A stretch of 64,000 nucleotides of DNA from Acidimicrobium ferrooxidans (GCA_020723485.1 DYIU01000002.1:405543-469542); one strand, 5' to 3'; numbered from the stretch's first letter, positions 50,234 through 59,932 are shown. Numbers and translations are program-made. The notes: generated by a model not told the origin, from the sequence alone.

Positions 50234-50991
50234 AGGGACGCGGCCTCCTCCTCGAGTATCTCGTCGGGGATATCGAAGTTCGCGTAGACGTCGCTGACGT
50301 CGTCGAGCTCCTCCAGGGCGTCAATCAGCTTGAGCAGTTTCCGGGCTCCCTCGCGGTTGAGCTTGATCGTGTTCTTGGGCACCATCGTTATCTCGGCGCT
50401 CTCCGCCTCTATGCCGTGAGACGCCAGGCCGTCACGCACGCTGCGGAACTGCTCCACGTCGCAGACTATCTCCCAGTAGTCTTCACCCTCGGCTTTCAGG
50501 TCGTCTGCACCGGCTTCAAGGGCTATTTCGAGAAGCTCCTCCTCGTCGTGCTCCGGGTCCTGCTTCACCAGGAAAACGCCCTTGCGCTCGAATATCCAGG
50601 CGACCGACCCGGTCTCCCCGAGACGCGCTCCCGCTTTGGTGAAGACGTGCCTGACCTCGCTCGAGGCCCTGTTGCGGTTGTCGGTCAGCACCTCCACGAT
50701 AACAGCCACCCCGTCCGCGGCGTACCCCTCGAAGCTCATCTGCTCGAGCTGGCCGCCCTTCAGTTCCCCCGTGCCCTTGGCGATGGCGCGCTTGATGTTG
50801 TCCATCGGGAGGCTGTACTTGCGGGCGGTCTCAATAGCGGTAGCGAGCGCGGGATTGGCGTCTGGGTTTCCTCCGCCTTCCCGGGCGGCGACGGTTATCT
50901 TCTGCGAGAGCTTGCCGAAGAGCTTGCCGCGCTTGGCGTCCTCCTTGCCCTTCTTGTGCTTGATGGAGTGCCACTTGGAGTGTCCGGACAT
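50230..50991 (-). CDS. yebC: YebC/PmpR-family protein
   Basis: A protein of 253 residues starting MSGHSKWHSIKHKKGKEDAKRGKLFGKL, the unmistakable family N-terminus. The acidic middle and C-terminal domains include GYAADGVAVIVEVLTDNRNRA (about 89-109). YebC proteins have been described as transcription regulators and more recently as ribosome-associated factors easing translation of difficult motifs such as polyproline; which applies here is not visible. It is translationally coupled to ruvC. Confidence 0.95.
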   Translation of the reverse strand: MSGHSKWHSIKHKKGKEDAKRGKLFGKLSQKITVAAREGGGNPDANPALATAIETARKYSLPMDNIKRAIAKGTGELKGGQLEQMSFEGYAADGVAVIVEVLTDNRNRASSEVRHVFTKAGARLGETGSVAWIFERKGVFLVKQDPEHDEEELLEIALEAGADDLKAEGEDYWEIVCDVEQFRSVRDGLASHGIEAESAEITMVPKNTIKLNREGARKLLKLIDALEELDDVSDVYANFDIPDEILEEEAASL

Positions 50992-51012
50992 CTCGTACCT
51001 CCGTTGTGCCCG

Positions 51013-51618
51013 CTACCCCGGCCGCCGCGCTTCGGCCACCATCTCTACGAAGTAGCGGTGAATCCTCTCGTCGTCGGTCAGCTCCGGGTGGAAAGCGCCC
51101 AGGAGCAGCGTGCCCTGGCGCGCCATGACCGCCCCCTCCTCGAGGCTCGCCATGACCTCGACAGGCGGCCCGGTCTCTTCCATCACCGGGGCCCTGATGA
51201 ACACGGCCCTGAACGGGCGTCCCTCGTCGGCGATCCCCTCGACCGCCAGGTCGCGCTCGAACGAGTCGACCTGGCGCCCGAAAGCGTTGCGCTCCACTGT
51301 GACGTCGGCCAGCCCCAGCACGGTCCCATGCCGGCCCTTTACCCTCGCTGAAAGGATTATGAGCCCTGCGCACGTGCCGAAAACGGGCATGCCGGCGGCC
51401 CCAAACCTCTTCAGCTCCGGGGTGAAGCCGTACTCATCAATTAGTTTTCCAATGGTGGTGCTTTCTCCTCCAGGGATGATGAGCCCGCTTACGTCGTTGA
51501 GCCCGGATGGGCGCTTTATCGCGACCCCCCGGGCCCCGCATCGCTCGACCATCTCGAGGTGCTCCCGGACGGCTCCCTGGAGAGCAAGAACCCCGATGGT
51601 TGTGTTGTTACCAGCCAC
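51013..51618 (-). CDS. pdxT: Pyridoxal 5'-phosphate synthase glutaminase subunit PdxT
   Basis: A protein of 201 residues that frees ammonia from glutamine for PdxS. The class I glutaminase triad is present: C83 in FGTCAGLI, and His/Glu in [10 protein letters not shown] (about 174-183). [10 protein letters not shown] (50-59) is the family oxyanion-side motif. Its GTG lies inside the last codons of pdxS (11-nt overlap), so translation depends on pdxS. Confidence 0.96.
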   Translation of the reverse strand: MAGNNTTIGVLALQGAVREHLEMVERCGARGVAIKRPSGLNDVSGLIIPGGESTTIGKLIDEYGFTPELKRFGAAGMPVFGTCAGLIILSARVKGRHGTVLGLADVTVERNAFGRQVDSFERDLAVEGIADEGRPFRAVFIRAPVMEETGPPVEVMASLEEGAVMARQGTLLLGAFHPELTDDERIHRYFVEMVAEARRPG

Positions 51619-52501
51619 GGAACTGTATCAGGTTCTCCTTGCCTATCTCGCCCATCTCGAGCCCACGCATCGCCTCTCCAAGCCCGCGCGAGACTTCGGC
51701 GACAAGCGCGGCGTCCTCGTAGTGGGTGGTGGCCTGGACGATAGCCCTCGCGCGCAGGGCAGGGTCTTCGGACTTGAAGATCCCGGAGCCAACGAACACG
51801 CCGTCGGCCCCAAGCTGCATCATGAGGGCCGCGTCAGCCGGTGTCGCTATGCCGCCGGCGGAGAAGTTGACCACGGGGAGCTTTCCGGCGCGAGCCACCT
51901 CGACAACAAGGTCGTAGGGCGCGCGTAGCTCCTTCGCCGCGCTCATCAGCTCCTCGGCCGGGAGGGTTGTCAACCCGGCTATCTCACCGTTGATCGTGCG
52001 CATGTGGCGGACAGCCTCGACTACGTTTCCGGTGCCGGCCTCGCCTTTCGTGCGGATCATGGCCGCCCCCTCGCCGATGCGGCGGAGAGCCTCGCCCAGG
52101 TTGATCGCCCCGCAGACAAACGGGACCGTGAACTCGCGCTTGTTGACGTGGTTGGCTTCGTCGGCGGGCGTGAGCACCTCGCTCTCGTCGACGTAGTCGA
52201 CGCCCAGGGCCTCGAGGGCCTGCGCCTCGACGAAATGCCCTATGCGGCACTTGGCCATCACCGGGATGGTCACGGCCTCCATGATAGCCGAGATTATCTC
52301 GGGGTCTGCCATCCGCGCCACTCCGCCCGACGCCCTGATGTCCGCCGGCACGCGCTCGAGCGCCATGACAGCCACCGCGCCGGCTTCCTCGGCGATCCTG
52401 GCGTGCTCGACGCAGGTGACGTCCATTATCACCCCGCCCTTGAGCATCTCAGCGAAGCCTCTCTTAACGGTATCGGTGCCTTTTTCCGCTCTGTTTTCCA
52501 C
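51608..52501 (-). CDS. pdxS: Pyridoxal 5'-phosphate synthase lyase subunit PdxS
   Basis: A protein of 297 residues from GTG 52501, supported by AAGGG 7 nt upstream and by the family N-terminus. It builds PLP from ribose 5-phosphate, glyceraldehyde 3-phosphate and ammonia. Visible signatures: [68 protein letters not shown] and [31 protein letters not shown]. Reading upstream of the GTG is open but not homologous to anything and lacks a ribosome site. Confidence 0.97.
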   Translation of the reverse strand: MENRAEKGTDTVKRGFAEMLKGGVIMDVTCVEHARIAEEAGAVAVMALERVPADIRASGGVARMADPEIISAIMEAVTIPVMAKCRIGHFVEAQALEALGVDYVDESEVLTPADEANHVNKREFTVPFVCGAINLGEALRRIGEGAAMIRTKGEAGTGNVVEAVRHMRTINGEIAGLTTLPAEELMSAAKELRAPYDLVVEVARAGKLPVVNFSAGGIATPADAALMMQLGADGVFVGSGIFKSEDPALRARAIVQATTHYEDAALVAEVSRGLGEAMRGLEMGEIGKENLIQFRGW

Positions 52502-52593
52502 GATTTTCCCTTCGTACCGGCGTCTGGAATCATCATAGCGAATAGGGTGAACCGCTGCAAATGAAGGAGAGATCGGTCGGCGGCGGTGCCGGT

Positions 52594-53688
52594 CTAGAGA
52601 TTGGCGGCGGCCCTCAGTCCCGTGCGCGGTAGCACCTCCACCCGGAGTTCGCCGCCGTCGGTCAGCTCCCAGTCGACGTCCGACTCGACGTCGAGCGCCA
52701 TCTCGAACAGGCCCTGGGCCATCCCCACCAGTATCAGGTGGCACGCGGCGTTGTCGATGCTGACTTCCATGCCCTCAGTGCCCATCTTCACCTTGCGCAG
52801 GTTGCCGAGCCCGCGAAGGGCGAGCTGGGTGCGGAAGTCCCCCTCGTTGCCGACGTGCTCGAAGGAGTAAAAGCCGGTCTTGACGAAGCGCCTCTGAGCC
52901 TCCACGACCACCCTGGGGATGGCGTCCCCAAGCTCGTTCTCGAGGGCACAGAGGACCGAGTCCAGCAGCTCGTGGCCCAGCAGGGTCATCCGCCTGCCGG
53001 TGTACCCGTTGATGATGACGCCCTTGTCAAGGTACCAGTGATACTCCGAGAAGGCCTTCGGCGAGCCGCAGCTCTTGCAGCACTCGAGCTCCAGGCCCCC
53101 GTCCACGTGGCGGTAGCTGTAGATCTGTATCTTCTCCTTGAGGACGTCGGGGTACCTGGTCCACCGGGAGGTGTACTCCCACAGGTCGGGCGCTACCTCC
53201 ACGTACGAGATCTCGTGTTCCCCGCCTATGACCGCGGACTCCGCCCCGGCGAACGCCCCCGCGGCTTCGGGAACCGAGAACGGGTGCAGTATCCGCATCT
53301 TCGCGAAGTCGTCCTCGTCCTTCTCGTACCTGTAGTCCATGAACTCGTACTTACCGAAACCGACGACCTCGCAATACGTCGTAATGGAGTCAATGAATAT
53401 GTCGAGACCCAGTGCCCTCTTCTGAACGAGCTCCTTGATCTCTTTCGGTATGAGACCATCCATGTAGAGCTTGGTCCCTCTCGCGGTGATGTTGGTCACG
53501 AGGTGATCGATGGGGAGCCCAATGATAGCCGAGATGTTTCGGAACAGCGGGTCGAGGTTCTCGCACTCGATGAAACCAAGCCTGGCCGCCGGGTTTGCGG
53601 CCTGTACGATATCTCCGTTGTTCAGCCACTTCTGCCCCTGATAGAAAGGCTCGGGGACGCCGCACTCCTCGCACAGCTCGACTTGCAT
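52594..53688 (-). CDS. Unknown protein with two tandem CxxC-headed domains
   Basis: A protein of 364 residues that I do not recognise. It is an internal duplication: unit 1 (about 4-195) begins [20 protein letters not shown], and unit 2 (about 201-355) begins [20 protein letters not shown]. Each has a CxxCG(V/S)P zinc-ribbon-like head, a short strand pair ending in a ...GYTGRR/NPAARLG segment, and an amphipathic helix ([13 protein letters not shown] against [14 protein letters not shown]). No membrane helix or signal peptide. A promoter with the pilus-type T(C/A)AA-N16-CGAT spacing lies 58 nt before its ATG, which hints at co-regulation with the pilins. The C-terminus is acidic. Confidence 0.75.
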   Translation of the reverse strand: MQVELCEECGVPEPFYQGQKWLNNGDIVQAANPAARLGFIECENLDPLFRNISAIIGLPIDHLVTNITARGTKLYMDGLIPKEIKELVQKRALGLDIFIDSITTYCEVVGFGKYEFMDYRYEKDEDDFAKMRILHPFSVPEAAGAFAGAESAVIGGEHEISYVEVAPDLWEYTSRWTRYPDVLKEKIQIYSYRHVDGGLELECCKSCGSPKAFSEYHWYLDKGVIINGYTGRRMTLLGHELLDSVLCALENELGDAIPRVVVEAQRRFVKTGFYSFEHVGNEGDFRTQLALRGLGNLRKVKMGTEGMEVSIDNAACHLILVGMAQGLFEMALDVESDVDWELTDGGELRVEVLPRTGLRAAANL

Positions 53689-53745
53689 TGTTCCGACCTC
53701 CGGCTCTCATTCTCCCGTCCAAGCGGCACGGGCCGTCGTAATGCA

Positions 53746-53773
53746 TAATCGGTCTTTTGTCTGCTCAGCTTGA
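53746..53773 (-). promoter_or_regulatory. FliA-like promoter before the duplicated unknown gene
   Basis: Minus strand: TCAA (53770-53773), 16 nt, ACCGATTA (53746-53753), 58 nt before the ATG at 53688. The -10 box matches GCCGATAA at 6 of 8 positions. Spacing within the promoter and to the gene parallels pilA2 and pilA3. Confidence 0.4.
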
Positions 53774-53839
53774 ACACCCCCGCCGGGTAGCGGGCGCTGC
53801 GGAATGATGTCCACGCGTTCGGGGGAAGAACCGGAACAG

Positions 53840-54973
53840 TCAGTCGAAGGTCGCCTGCTTCGTGGTGGGCACCAGCTCAATCCAGGTGATGCCCGGCTTG
53901 AGCTCCACTGCCTTTCCGTCGTTGTCGGTGTACCGCGTATGCTCGGCCCGCGTCCCCTTCGACCAGTTCGCGTCGACGAGCCTGCCGCGGACGAACACCT
54001 GCGCGCGCCCTGTCCCGAGGACCCCGAGGTCCGGCGAATCCACGCCGTTGACGTCCACTATGCCTGAAGGCACCTCGGTCACGTACTGTACGATGACGCT
54101 GTCGGCCGCGAGCTGTCCCGACGTCGCCCTGTCGATATGGGGCTTGCCCGCCACGAAACGCATGAACCGGCCTGAGCCGGAGTCGTAGGAATACTGAACC
54201 GCGCAGACCGCCGTATAAGGTATATAGATGTTGTTCACCACCGTCATCGAGGGAGCGTACCCGGGGTCGGGGCTCGACTGCTGCGCCGCGGCCTTCTTTA
54301 TCTCCCGCGCCCGCTCGGACTCCATCCTGGCCTGCTGCCTGTCCGACAGGAACTCGAACGGCGAGGCTACTTCTCCGTGGAAGGGGAAGGCGGGATCGCC
54401 GGAGGCCCGCAGCCTGGCAGTCGAGGTATACAGGTTGTGCGGCGCCCGCCTGTCGCGGGTGCGCCAGTAGGCACCGGGCCACGCGAACTGGTCGAGGTCG
54501 GCGATGCCGGATGCCTGTATCGCGGCAAGCGTGGGCTCTCCCCCGCCGCAGTGCGCGAAGATGGCGTTGTACGGGAACACCAGGTCTATGTCCGCCGGCC
54601 GTGCGCTCCTCACCGGGCCTATCGGGTCGGCCTCCCGGCAGAGGTAGACCGCCATGAACCTGGTTATGCCTCCTTCGGTCACCTCCTCGTAGACGACGCA
54701 CGCCTTGTCGAGGCCGGACTGCGGCCTCGCGGCGGGGTCGTTCTCGACCTTGACGGCGAGCGGCCTCCTGTCTATCGCCGGAAGGCCGGAGACCGCCAGG
54801 CCGCAGAGCGGGCAGGTCACCAGCTCCGGCTCCTCCACGGCAATCGCCTTCCTGGAGACCTCTTTTTCCCCGCCGCCGAACCATGAGCAGCCGGGAACGG
54901 CCAGGACGAGCAGCGGCAGCGCCGCGCAGAGCAGTAATGAGACGGCTTTCCTGGATAGAGTCATAAAGCTCAT
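53840..54973 (-). CDS. YerB-like DUF3048 lipoprotein
   Basis: A protein of 377 residues with a lipoprotein signal ending in AVPGC (Cys29 as the lipidated residue). An early CPLCG pair (about 57-61) precedes the DUF3048 region: RRPLAVKVENDPAARPQSGLDKACVVYEE, GGITRFMAVYLC, GPVRSARPADIDL, FAHCGGGEPTLAAI and a C-terminal part with TRYTDNDGKAVELKPGITWIEL. This matches YerB-type proteins of Gram-positives, whose role is not settled. ATG 54973 and ATG 54964 are both possible starts. Confidence 0.85.
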   Translation of the reverse strand: MSFMTLSRKAVSLLLCAALPLLVLAVPGCSWFGGGEKEVSRKAIAVEEPELVTCPLCGLAVSGLPAIDRRPLAVKVENDPAARPQSGLDKACVVYEEVTEGGITRFMAVYLCREADPIGPVRSARPADIDLVFPYNAIFAHCGGGEPTLAAIQASGIADLDQFAWPGAYWRTRDRRAPHNLYTSTARLRASGDPAFPFHGEVASPFEFLSDRQQARMESERAREIKKAAAQQSSPDPGYAPSMTVVNNIYIPYTAVCAVQYSYDSGSGRFMRFVAGKPHIDRATSGQLAADSVIVQYVTEVPSGIVDVNGVDSPDLGVLGTGRAQVFVRGRLVDANWSKGTRAEHTRYTDNDGKAVELKPGITWIELVPTTKQATFD

Positions 54974-54999
54974 GGTCCAATTCTAGCCCACATGAGAAG

Positions 55000-55025
55000 G
55001 AGCCGGGGTTCCTCCGCCCCGGCTC
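55000..55025. terminator. Terminator hairpin after htpX
   Basis: GAGCCGGGG - 8 nt - CCCCGGCTC, perfect 9-bp arms, 26 nt past the htpX stop and before the DUF3048 gene on the same strand. The following CTTCTC gives only a weak pyrimidine tail. Confidence 0.6.
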
Positions 55026-55050
55026 AACTACAAGTCCGCGCTCTCGCGGG

Positions 55051-56028
55051 TCACTGCGAAGGGGCCTCGCCCGGCTGTACCTCCTGGAAGCCGCCGGCCA
55101 TCTCGTTCAGCCTCCGTATGCGCTCCTCGATGGGCGGGTGGGTGTCGAAGAGGCTGTTGAGCCTGCCTCCCTTCTGACCCTTCTCGGTCTTCAGGGGCTG
55201 GGCTATGTACAGGTGAGCGGTCGCCTTGTTGGCCCGGCGCAGCTGACGGTTGTCCCCGCCTATCTTGGCCAGGGCGTTCGCCAGCCCCGGCGGGTACCGA
55301 GTCAACAGCGCGCCGTTGGCGTCGGCCAGGTACTCACGCTTGCGGCCGATGGCGAGCTTTATGAGCTGGGCGATGATCGGGGAGAGTATCGCGAAGATTA
55401 TCGCGATCACCAGCATTATCACCCCGGCCCCGCCGGAGTCGGAGTCGCTGTCGCCGAACCAGAACGTCCTCAGGAAGATGTCCGACATGAGGATAACGGT
55501 GCCGACAAGCACTATGGTCATAGTCTGAATCAGGATGTCGTAGTTCTTGATGTGGGACATCTCGTGGCCGATGACCCCCTGGAGCTCCTGGTCGTTCATC
55601 ATGGTCAGCAGGCCCGTGGTAGCGGCTATCGCTGAGTGTTCGGGGTTGCGGCCGGTGGCGAAGGCGTTCGGAGCGTCGTCATAGATGACGTAAACCGCGG
55701 GCTTGGGAAGGCCCGCCGCTATAGCCAGTCCCTCGACTGCGTTGTCGTACCTGATGGCCAGCGCCCTCCAGTTGGGGTCGTTCACGTACTGCTCGACCGG
55801 GACCGCGCCCGAAACCCGCAGCGCGACCTTGTCGCTGCGGTAGTATGAGACCAGGCTCATGATGAGCGCGACTGTCATGCCTATCGCAAGCCCGATGAAC
55901 CCGTAAGCGGGATTGCTGGTGCCACCCCACGCAAGCCCGATGATATACCCCAGGGCGACGACGAACGCCACGAAGAAGAGCATCATCAGGCCGGACCGCC
56001 ACTTGTTGGAGCTTATCTGCTCGTACAC
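55051..56028 (-). CDS. htpX: HtpX-like M48 membrane metalloprotease
   Basis: A protein of 325 residues from GTG 56028 with GGAGGAA 5 nt upstream. Two N-terminal membrane helices (about 13-33 and 41-61) precede the zinc protease motif H155-E-M-S-H159, and a second helix pair follows it (about 170-220). NAFATGRNPEHSAIA is a family signature, and DTHPPIEERIRRL lies near the C-terminus. HtpX degrades damaged membrane proteins. It is 66 nt after lemA, a frequent partner. Confidence 0.95.
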   Translation of the reverse strand: MYEQISSNKWRSGLMMLFFVAFVVALGYIIGLAWGGTSNPAYGFIGLAIGMTVALIMSLVSYYRSDKVALRVSGAVPVEQYVNDPNWRALAIRYDNAVEGLAIAAGLPKPAVYVIYDDAPNAFATGRNPEHSAIAATTGLLTMMNDQELQGVIGHEMSHIKNYDILIQTMTIVLVGTVILMSDIFLRTFWFGDSDSDSGGAGVIMLVIAIIFAILSPIIAQLIKLAIGRKREYLADANGALLTRYPPGLANALAKIGGDNRQLRRANKATAHLYIAQPLKTEKGQKGGRLNSLFDTHPPIEERIRRLNEMAGGFQEVQPGEAPSQ

Positions 56029-56094
56029 GTCAGTTCCTCCGGTAAGGCGCCGGGCCGTCGCCGGCCCGGCTGGTCACCGCTATCGAATCGAGGT

Positions 56095-56715
56095 CTACTG
56101 GGCCGGCGGAGTCGGAGGCGCTGAAGGCGCCGGCGGCTCGGGCGTCGATGAGGCCCCGAACGAGACCTTGGGGACGGCCCGCGCCTCGGGGGTCTCCGGC
56201 TCGAAGTACTCGCGCGGCTCCTTGAAGCCGAACATCCCGGCGATGATGTTCGTGGGGAACGCCTGGCGCGCAATGTCGTAGGCCATCACCGAGTCGTTGT
56301 AGAACTGGCGCGCGTAGGCGATCTTGTTCTCGGTGCCGGCCAGCTCCTCCTGCAGGGCCAGGAAGTTCTGGTTCGCCTTCAGGTCGGGGTACGCCTCAGC
56401 CACCGCGAACAGCGACTTCAAGGCCTGCGAGAGCATTCCCTCGGCCTGGGCGCTCTCCCCGACCGACTTGGCGTTCATTATCGCGGCACGGGCCTGAGTC
56501 ACCGCCTCCAGGGTCTCTCGCTCATGCGACGCGTAGCCCTTCACGGTCTCGACCACGTTCGGTATGAGGTCGGCCCGCCGGTTGAGCTGGACGTCTATCT
56601 GGTGCCATGCGTTCTCTACCCGGTTGCGGTAGCGCACGAGCTTGTTGAACATGAGTGCGATACCGCCGGCGATCAGCACGACCACCCCAACGATTATGAT
56701 GATGACCCATACCAT
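56095..56715 (-). CDS. lemA: LemA family protein
   Basis: A protein of 206 residues: one N-terminal membrane helix (1-23), then the helical bundle with [37 protein letters not shown] (about 29-65) and [27 protein letters not shown] (about 141-167), then a Pro/Ala tail. LemA proteins accompany HtpX-type proteases widely; function unknown. Strong GGAGG 7 nt before the ATG, and a TATAAT at 56751-56756 upstream. Confidence 0.94.
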   Translation of the reverse strand: MVWVIIIIVGVVVLIAGGIALMFNKLVRYRNRVENAWHQIDVQLNRRADLIPNVVETVKGYASHERETLEAVTQARAAIMNAKSVGESAQAEGMLSQALKSLFAVAEAYPDLKANQNFLALQEELAGTENKIAYARQFYNDSVMAYDIARQAFPTNIIAGMFGFKEPREYFEPETPEARAVPKVSFGASSTPEPPAPSAPPTPPAQ

Positions 56716-56750
56716 TGGAGCCCTCCTTTGTCTCCTAGGGATCGAGACCT

Positions 56751-56756
56751 ATTATA
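56751..56756 (-). promoter_or_regulatory. -10 element upstream of lemA-htpX
   Basis: TATAAT on the minus strand, 36 nt before the lemA ATG. No TTGACA-like box stands 16-18 nt upstream (GTCCCG there), so only the -10 supports it. Confidence 0.35.
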
Positions 56757-56824
56757 GCAACTGGCGGCCGCGCCGGGACGTCGGGCGTCAAACACGGCCC
56801 TGACTTGGAATCGGCCGGTGCGGC

Positions 56825-57466
56825 TCAGGCCTTGAGAACGGTCATCACTCCGTTGACGATGAACAGGACGGCAAAGCCCAGCACCAGGACCGCGCAGGCA
56901 TACAGGAGCACGTGATACACCCGATCGCTGATGCGTCCGCGGCCGCGGGAGACCAGGAAGCTCACCAGGGAGTACCAGATGAGGTCGGCCATCTCGTGAC
57001 CCACGAAAAAGAAGGCGAGGCCTATTATGCCGTGCTCGAGCGAGAGGAGTATGTAACGGGCCCCGATGGTCGCCCACCAGATTATCCAGCCGGGATTGGA
57101 GACGCTCGTCCACACCCCGGCCACCACCGGGCCCCAGCCCACCTCCTGCTTCGCGGTCAGGTCGATTGTTATCCCCTGCCTGACCTCGAGGAATATCTTC
57201 ACCCCGAGCCAGCCCAGGAACGCCCCGCCCACTATGCCGATGATGCCAACAGCGGTCTCGTTGTCCGCGAACCTGTTGAGACCCAGGCTGAAGAGGACCA
57301 TCAGGATGAACTCGGGGATCGCGTGCCCCAGGACGATGAGCGGACCGGCCCAGAAACCTTTCTTGTAGGACTCCGCTATCGTCACCGAGAGCATAGGCCC
57401 GGGCATGAGGGCCCCGGAGAAGCCGATGCCCATCGAGGAGAAGAAGATCCCGAGGAGTACGCCCAA
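56825..57466 (-). CDS. LysE/RhtB-type exporter
   Basis: A protein of 213 residues with six membrane helices. The N-terminal SGALMPGPMLSVTIAESYKKG (about 15-35), where PGP is the LysE-family signature, and the later SNPGWIIWWATIG are diagnostic. Members export amino acids or similar small molecules; the substrate is not evident. The start is probably TTG 57466, which overlaps the upstream stop and has a GGGGG run upstream; the frame is open further up but the protein there is not membrane-like. An ATG at residue 12 is the alternative. Confidence 0.85.
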   Translation of the reverse strand: MGVLLGIFFSSMGIGFSGALMPGPMLSVTIAESYKKGFWAGPLIVLGHAIPEFILMVLFSLGLNRFADNETAVGIIGIVGGAFLGWLGVKIFLEVRQGITIDLTAKQEVGWGPVVAGVWTSVSNPGWIIWWATIGARYILLSLEHGIIGLAFFFVGHEMADLIWYSLVSFLVSRGRGRISDRVYHVLLYACAVLVLGFAVLFIVNGVMTVLKA

Positions 57467-57467
57467 C

Positions 57468-58460
57468 TCAACGACCCCCGCCGCCGTACCGGTCCGCCAG
57501 CCTCTCCATCCCGCGGTCGAGCTTCTCCAGGACCGCCTCGTGCAGGACGCTGTTGGCGCTGACGAGAGATGACAACTGGCCGCCGCTCCCCGACGGCAGG
57601 AGCGCGTACGCATCCAGGGAGCCCCCGTACGCGTCGCTGACGCAGGCCCCCGCCTCTCCGGCTATCAGCGCGGCTGCGGCCAGGTCGTACGGGTAGTTGT
57701 TGAGCAGGTGGCCGTGGCCGACCTCCAGGAACATGTCGCGAACGGGGTCGACCTGCTCGGCCATCCGCTGGCCCGGGTCAACGTAGACGTCCATCTCGCC
57801 CTTGACCACGCGGGTGATGCTGAAGGTCGCGCTCCCCAGGTCGAAGTACCCACCATCGACCGAGGAGAGGTCGATGAGCTCGGCCAGCACCGTCGTAAGC
57901 GGCTCGGCGGGCCTGCCCCTGTATCCCGCCGTCCAGAAGATCCGGTTCAGCTCCTCCTTTGAAGAGAGCCCGGGCTCGCGACGGTCACCGTCGACGTGGA
58001 TGCGCGCTCCCGCCCCCCTTACCGCGGTGAACAGCGCGTCGTTCTTTATCTCGTGGACGGCGCCGAAGAACACGTCGGCCAGTGTCATCTCCGGCTCGCC
58101 GCCCGCGCTGAAAGGCGCCGCGGCGACCGATACGCAGCATGACTCCAGGCCGGCGGCGGCCGGGCGCGTACCGTCAATGGGGTCGATTATGAGCAGGTGC
58201 GTGGCGGTTGGCGGGGCAATGAGTCCCCTGTCCTCGGTATAGTAGGCTATCTCGGCGTGCGGCCTGAGCAATTCTTCGATCCTGGCCTCGGCCACCTCGT
58301 CGATGCCGAACGTCGTGTCTCCCGACGCGCCGCGGCCTTCGACGTACTTCGCCGATGCGCTCCCCAGGTGCGGCCGAACCACCGCCCGCACCTCGGAACA
58401 GAGCTCGAGGACCATCTCGATGATGTATGCGTTGGTCTTCCAGGGATCAGGGGGCGCCAC
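57468..58460 (-). CDS. Inositol monophosphatase-family protein
   Basis: A protein of 330 residues from GTG 58460, with AAGGA about 7-9 nt upstream. Metal-binding residues are visible as E76-D77 and D93-P-I-D96-G-T98. A C-terminal acidic part (LAAAALIAGEAGACVSDAYGGSLDAY) corresponds to the usual WDxAAG region, but the WD pair is changed to YD. That and the length (usual about 260) leave the substrate open: inositol phosphate, fructose bisphosphate or PAP are possible. In a bacterium that may make phosphatidylinositol lipids, inositol phosphate is attractive. Confidence 0.82.
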   Translation of the reverse strand: MAPPDPWKTNAYIIEMVLELCSEVRAVVRPHLGSASAKYVEGRGASGDTTFGIDEVAEARIEELLRPHAEIAYYTEDRGLIAPPTATHLLIIDPIDGTRPAAAGLESCCVSVAAAPFSAGGEPEMTLADVFFGAVHEIKNDALFTAVRGAGARIHVDGDRREPGLSSKEELNRIFWTAGYRGRPAEPLTTVLAELIDLSSVDGGYFDLGSATFSITRVVKGEMDVYVDPGQRMAEQVDPVRDMFLEVGHGHLLNNYPYDLAAAALIAGEAGACVSDAYGGSLDAYALLPSGSGGQLSSLVSANSVLHEAVLEKLDRGMERLADRYGGGGR

Positions 58461-58684
58461 CGTGAATTCCTTTCTGAGGGCTTCCGGCCCGGCCCGCAAG
58501 CCGGGGGCCCGCACTCACCCGGCAAGTATACCAACCGCCGCGCCCGGCTCCAAACTCTCTGCGGAGCTCGCGGGCGCACTTGTGCCAGGCGGCCGCTGTC
58601 ATCTACTATGCAGATAAGCCCGGAAAAACCCGATAGCTAGAAGAAAAGCGCGGTTAAGAGCCGCAGGTTCCATGGGAGAAGCAG
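58461..58684. other. Divergent intergenic region
   Basis: A 224-nt spacer between the phosphatase gene (minus) and the zinc-ribbon gene (plus). It holds the two ribosome-binding sites but I see no convincing promoter or repeat in it. Confidence 0.5.
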
Positions 58685-59932
58685 TTGAGGGAATGCCCGA
58701 GGTGCTCGTTCCTCAATCCTGACAAGGCCGAGCACTGCATAAAATGCAGGTTCGTGATGAGCCGTGTCTACGGCGAAAAGCCGGTCGGCCACATGATGGA
58801 CGAGCACGACGAGAAGAAGCCGACAGGCCTCGAGGACGTCGGCCTGGTGGACGGTGAAGCCGGGCCGGCCGAAGGCGGGGGCTACCTGGACACGCCGCCG
58901 AGCTGGGCCGGTGGGGAGACCGAGCCCAGGGACAGGAGCGACGAGCTGGAAGGCAGGACCTACTTCGAGGTCGGCGGCTACCGCATCGGGGGAATACCGG
59001 GCCAGGATTCTTATTCGGGACCGCCGCCCTCTGACGCTTTCGCGGTGATGCAGAGCCAGGAAGCGCAGAAGCCCGCCAGGAAGTCTCGCAGGAAGAAGAA
59101 AAAGGAGGCGCGCCCCAGTCCCGCCTCCTCTTCCGCGGGACCGGCGCAGAGACCGGCGGCAGCCGCTCGTCCCGAGCGGCCAGCGACCGTGAGGCCGCCT
59201 GTGACCGCTGCGCCTCCAGCGCAGCCCCCGACGGCTTTCAGGCCGCCCGTTGGCACCGCCGAGCCCGCGCCCCCTGCCATCTCTGGCCCCGAATCGTCCC
59301 TCGAGCCGCCGACTCCGCCTGGAGCGGGGACGGCAAGCCCGGTCGTCGAAAAGAAGGCGGTCGTCGAGAAGAAACCTGTTGTCGAGAAGAAGGCGGTCGT
59401 CGAGAAGAAACCTGTGGTCGAGAAGAAGGCGGTCACCCGGAAGGAGCCCGTCCCTCCTGAAGCTCCCCCGGATGCCGCTGCCGAGAGACCTCGAGCCACC
59501 GCTGAGCCGGCGGCACCTCGGCAGCCGGCCCCTCCGCCTCCGTCACCGGCCCCACTCAGAGCTCCCGAGCCGGAGAAACCATCTCGCGCGGCGCCTGAGC
59601 CGCCACCGCGCGAAGCAGGACCTGTCCCGAAGCCGGCGGCTTCGGCGCCGGCAGGTGTAAAGGGCACCCCGAAAGCGGACGCCCAGGCGCCTCCGACGCC
59701 CGTCAAACCGGCTCCCGTCGCCCGGGAGCTCCCGCCCCGGGCCGAACCGGTCAAAGCCGGACCTGCCGCCGCGGCGGGCTTGACGACGGCCCCGACAGCT
59801 TCCAGGAAAAAGGCATCCAGGAAGGGTTCGTCGCGTAAGGGCGCCGACGAGCCCCGACCCGAGGATTTCCCACAGGTCATGCCGGGCAGTGGGGCGCCCC
59901 TGTCTGACAGCGACGATACGACGGCGGGCTGA
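58685..59932 (+). CDS. Zinc-ribbon protein with long Pro/Ala/Lys-rich disordered tail
   Basis: A protein of 415 residues from TTG 58685; GGGAG lies 6 nt upstream and places the ribbon at the very start. C4-x2-C7 and C18-x2-C21 (RECPRCSFLN, EHCIKC) form a zinc ribbon. The middle (about 25-125) is acidic and polar; from about 130 the chain is Pro/Ala-rich and disordered, with basic patches (KSRRKKKKEA and, near the end, SRKKASRKGSSRKG). A 12-residue repeat (VVEKKPVVEKKA) occurs 2.5 times. No membrane segment. Probably a cytoplasmic scaffold or binding protein; function unknown. It ends convergent with the GT4 gene. Confidence 0.7.
   Translation: MRECPRCSFLNPDKAEHCIKCRFVMSRVYGEKPVGHMMDEHDEKKPTGLEDVGLVDGEAGPAEGGGYLDTPPSWAGGETEPRDRSDELEGRTYFEVGGYRIGGIPGQDSYSGPPPSDAFAVMQSQEAQKPARKSRRKKKKEARPSPASSSAGPAQRPAAAARPERPATVRPPVTAAPPAQPPTAFRPPVGTAEPAPPAISGPESSLEPPTPPGAGTASPVVEKKAVVEKKPVVEKKAVVEKKPVVEKKAVTRKEPVPPEAPPDAAAERPRATAEPAAPRQPAPPPPSPAPLRAPEPEKPSRAAPEPPPREAGPVPKPAASAPAGVKGTPKADAQAPPTPVKPAPVARELPPRAEPVKAGPAAAAGLTTAPTASRKKASRKGSSRKGADEPRPEDFPQVMPGSGAPLSDSDDTTAG
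59342..59434 (+). repeat. 36-bp in-frame tandem repeat
   Basis: About 2.5 copies of a 36-nt unit encoding VVEKKPVVEKKA, with few base differences between copies, inside the zinc-ribbon gene. Likely variable in length between strains. Confidence 0.85.

Noticed and set aside
52502-52744. Longer PdxS N-terminus.
   Set aside because: Low-complexity Arg/Gly sequence without a ribosome site; GTG 52501 matches the family N-terminus.
59342-59434. CRISPR-like repeats.
   Set aside because: The repeat is in-frame, encodes EKK-type units and has no spacers.
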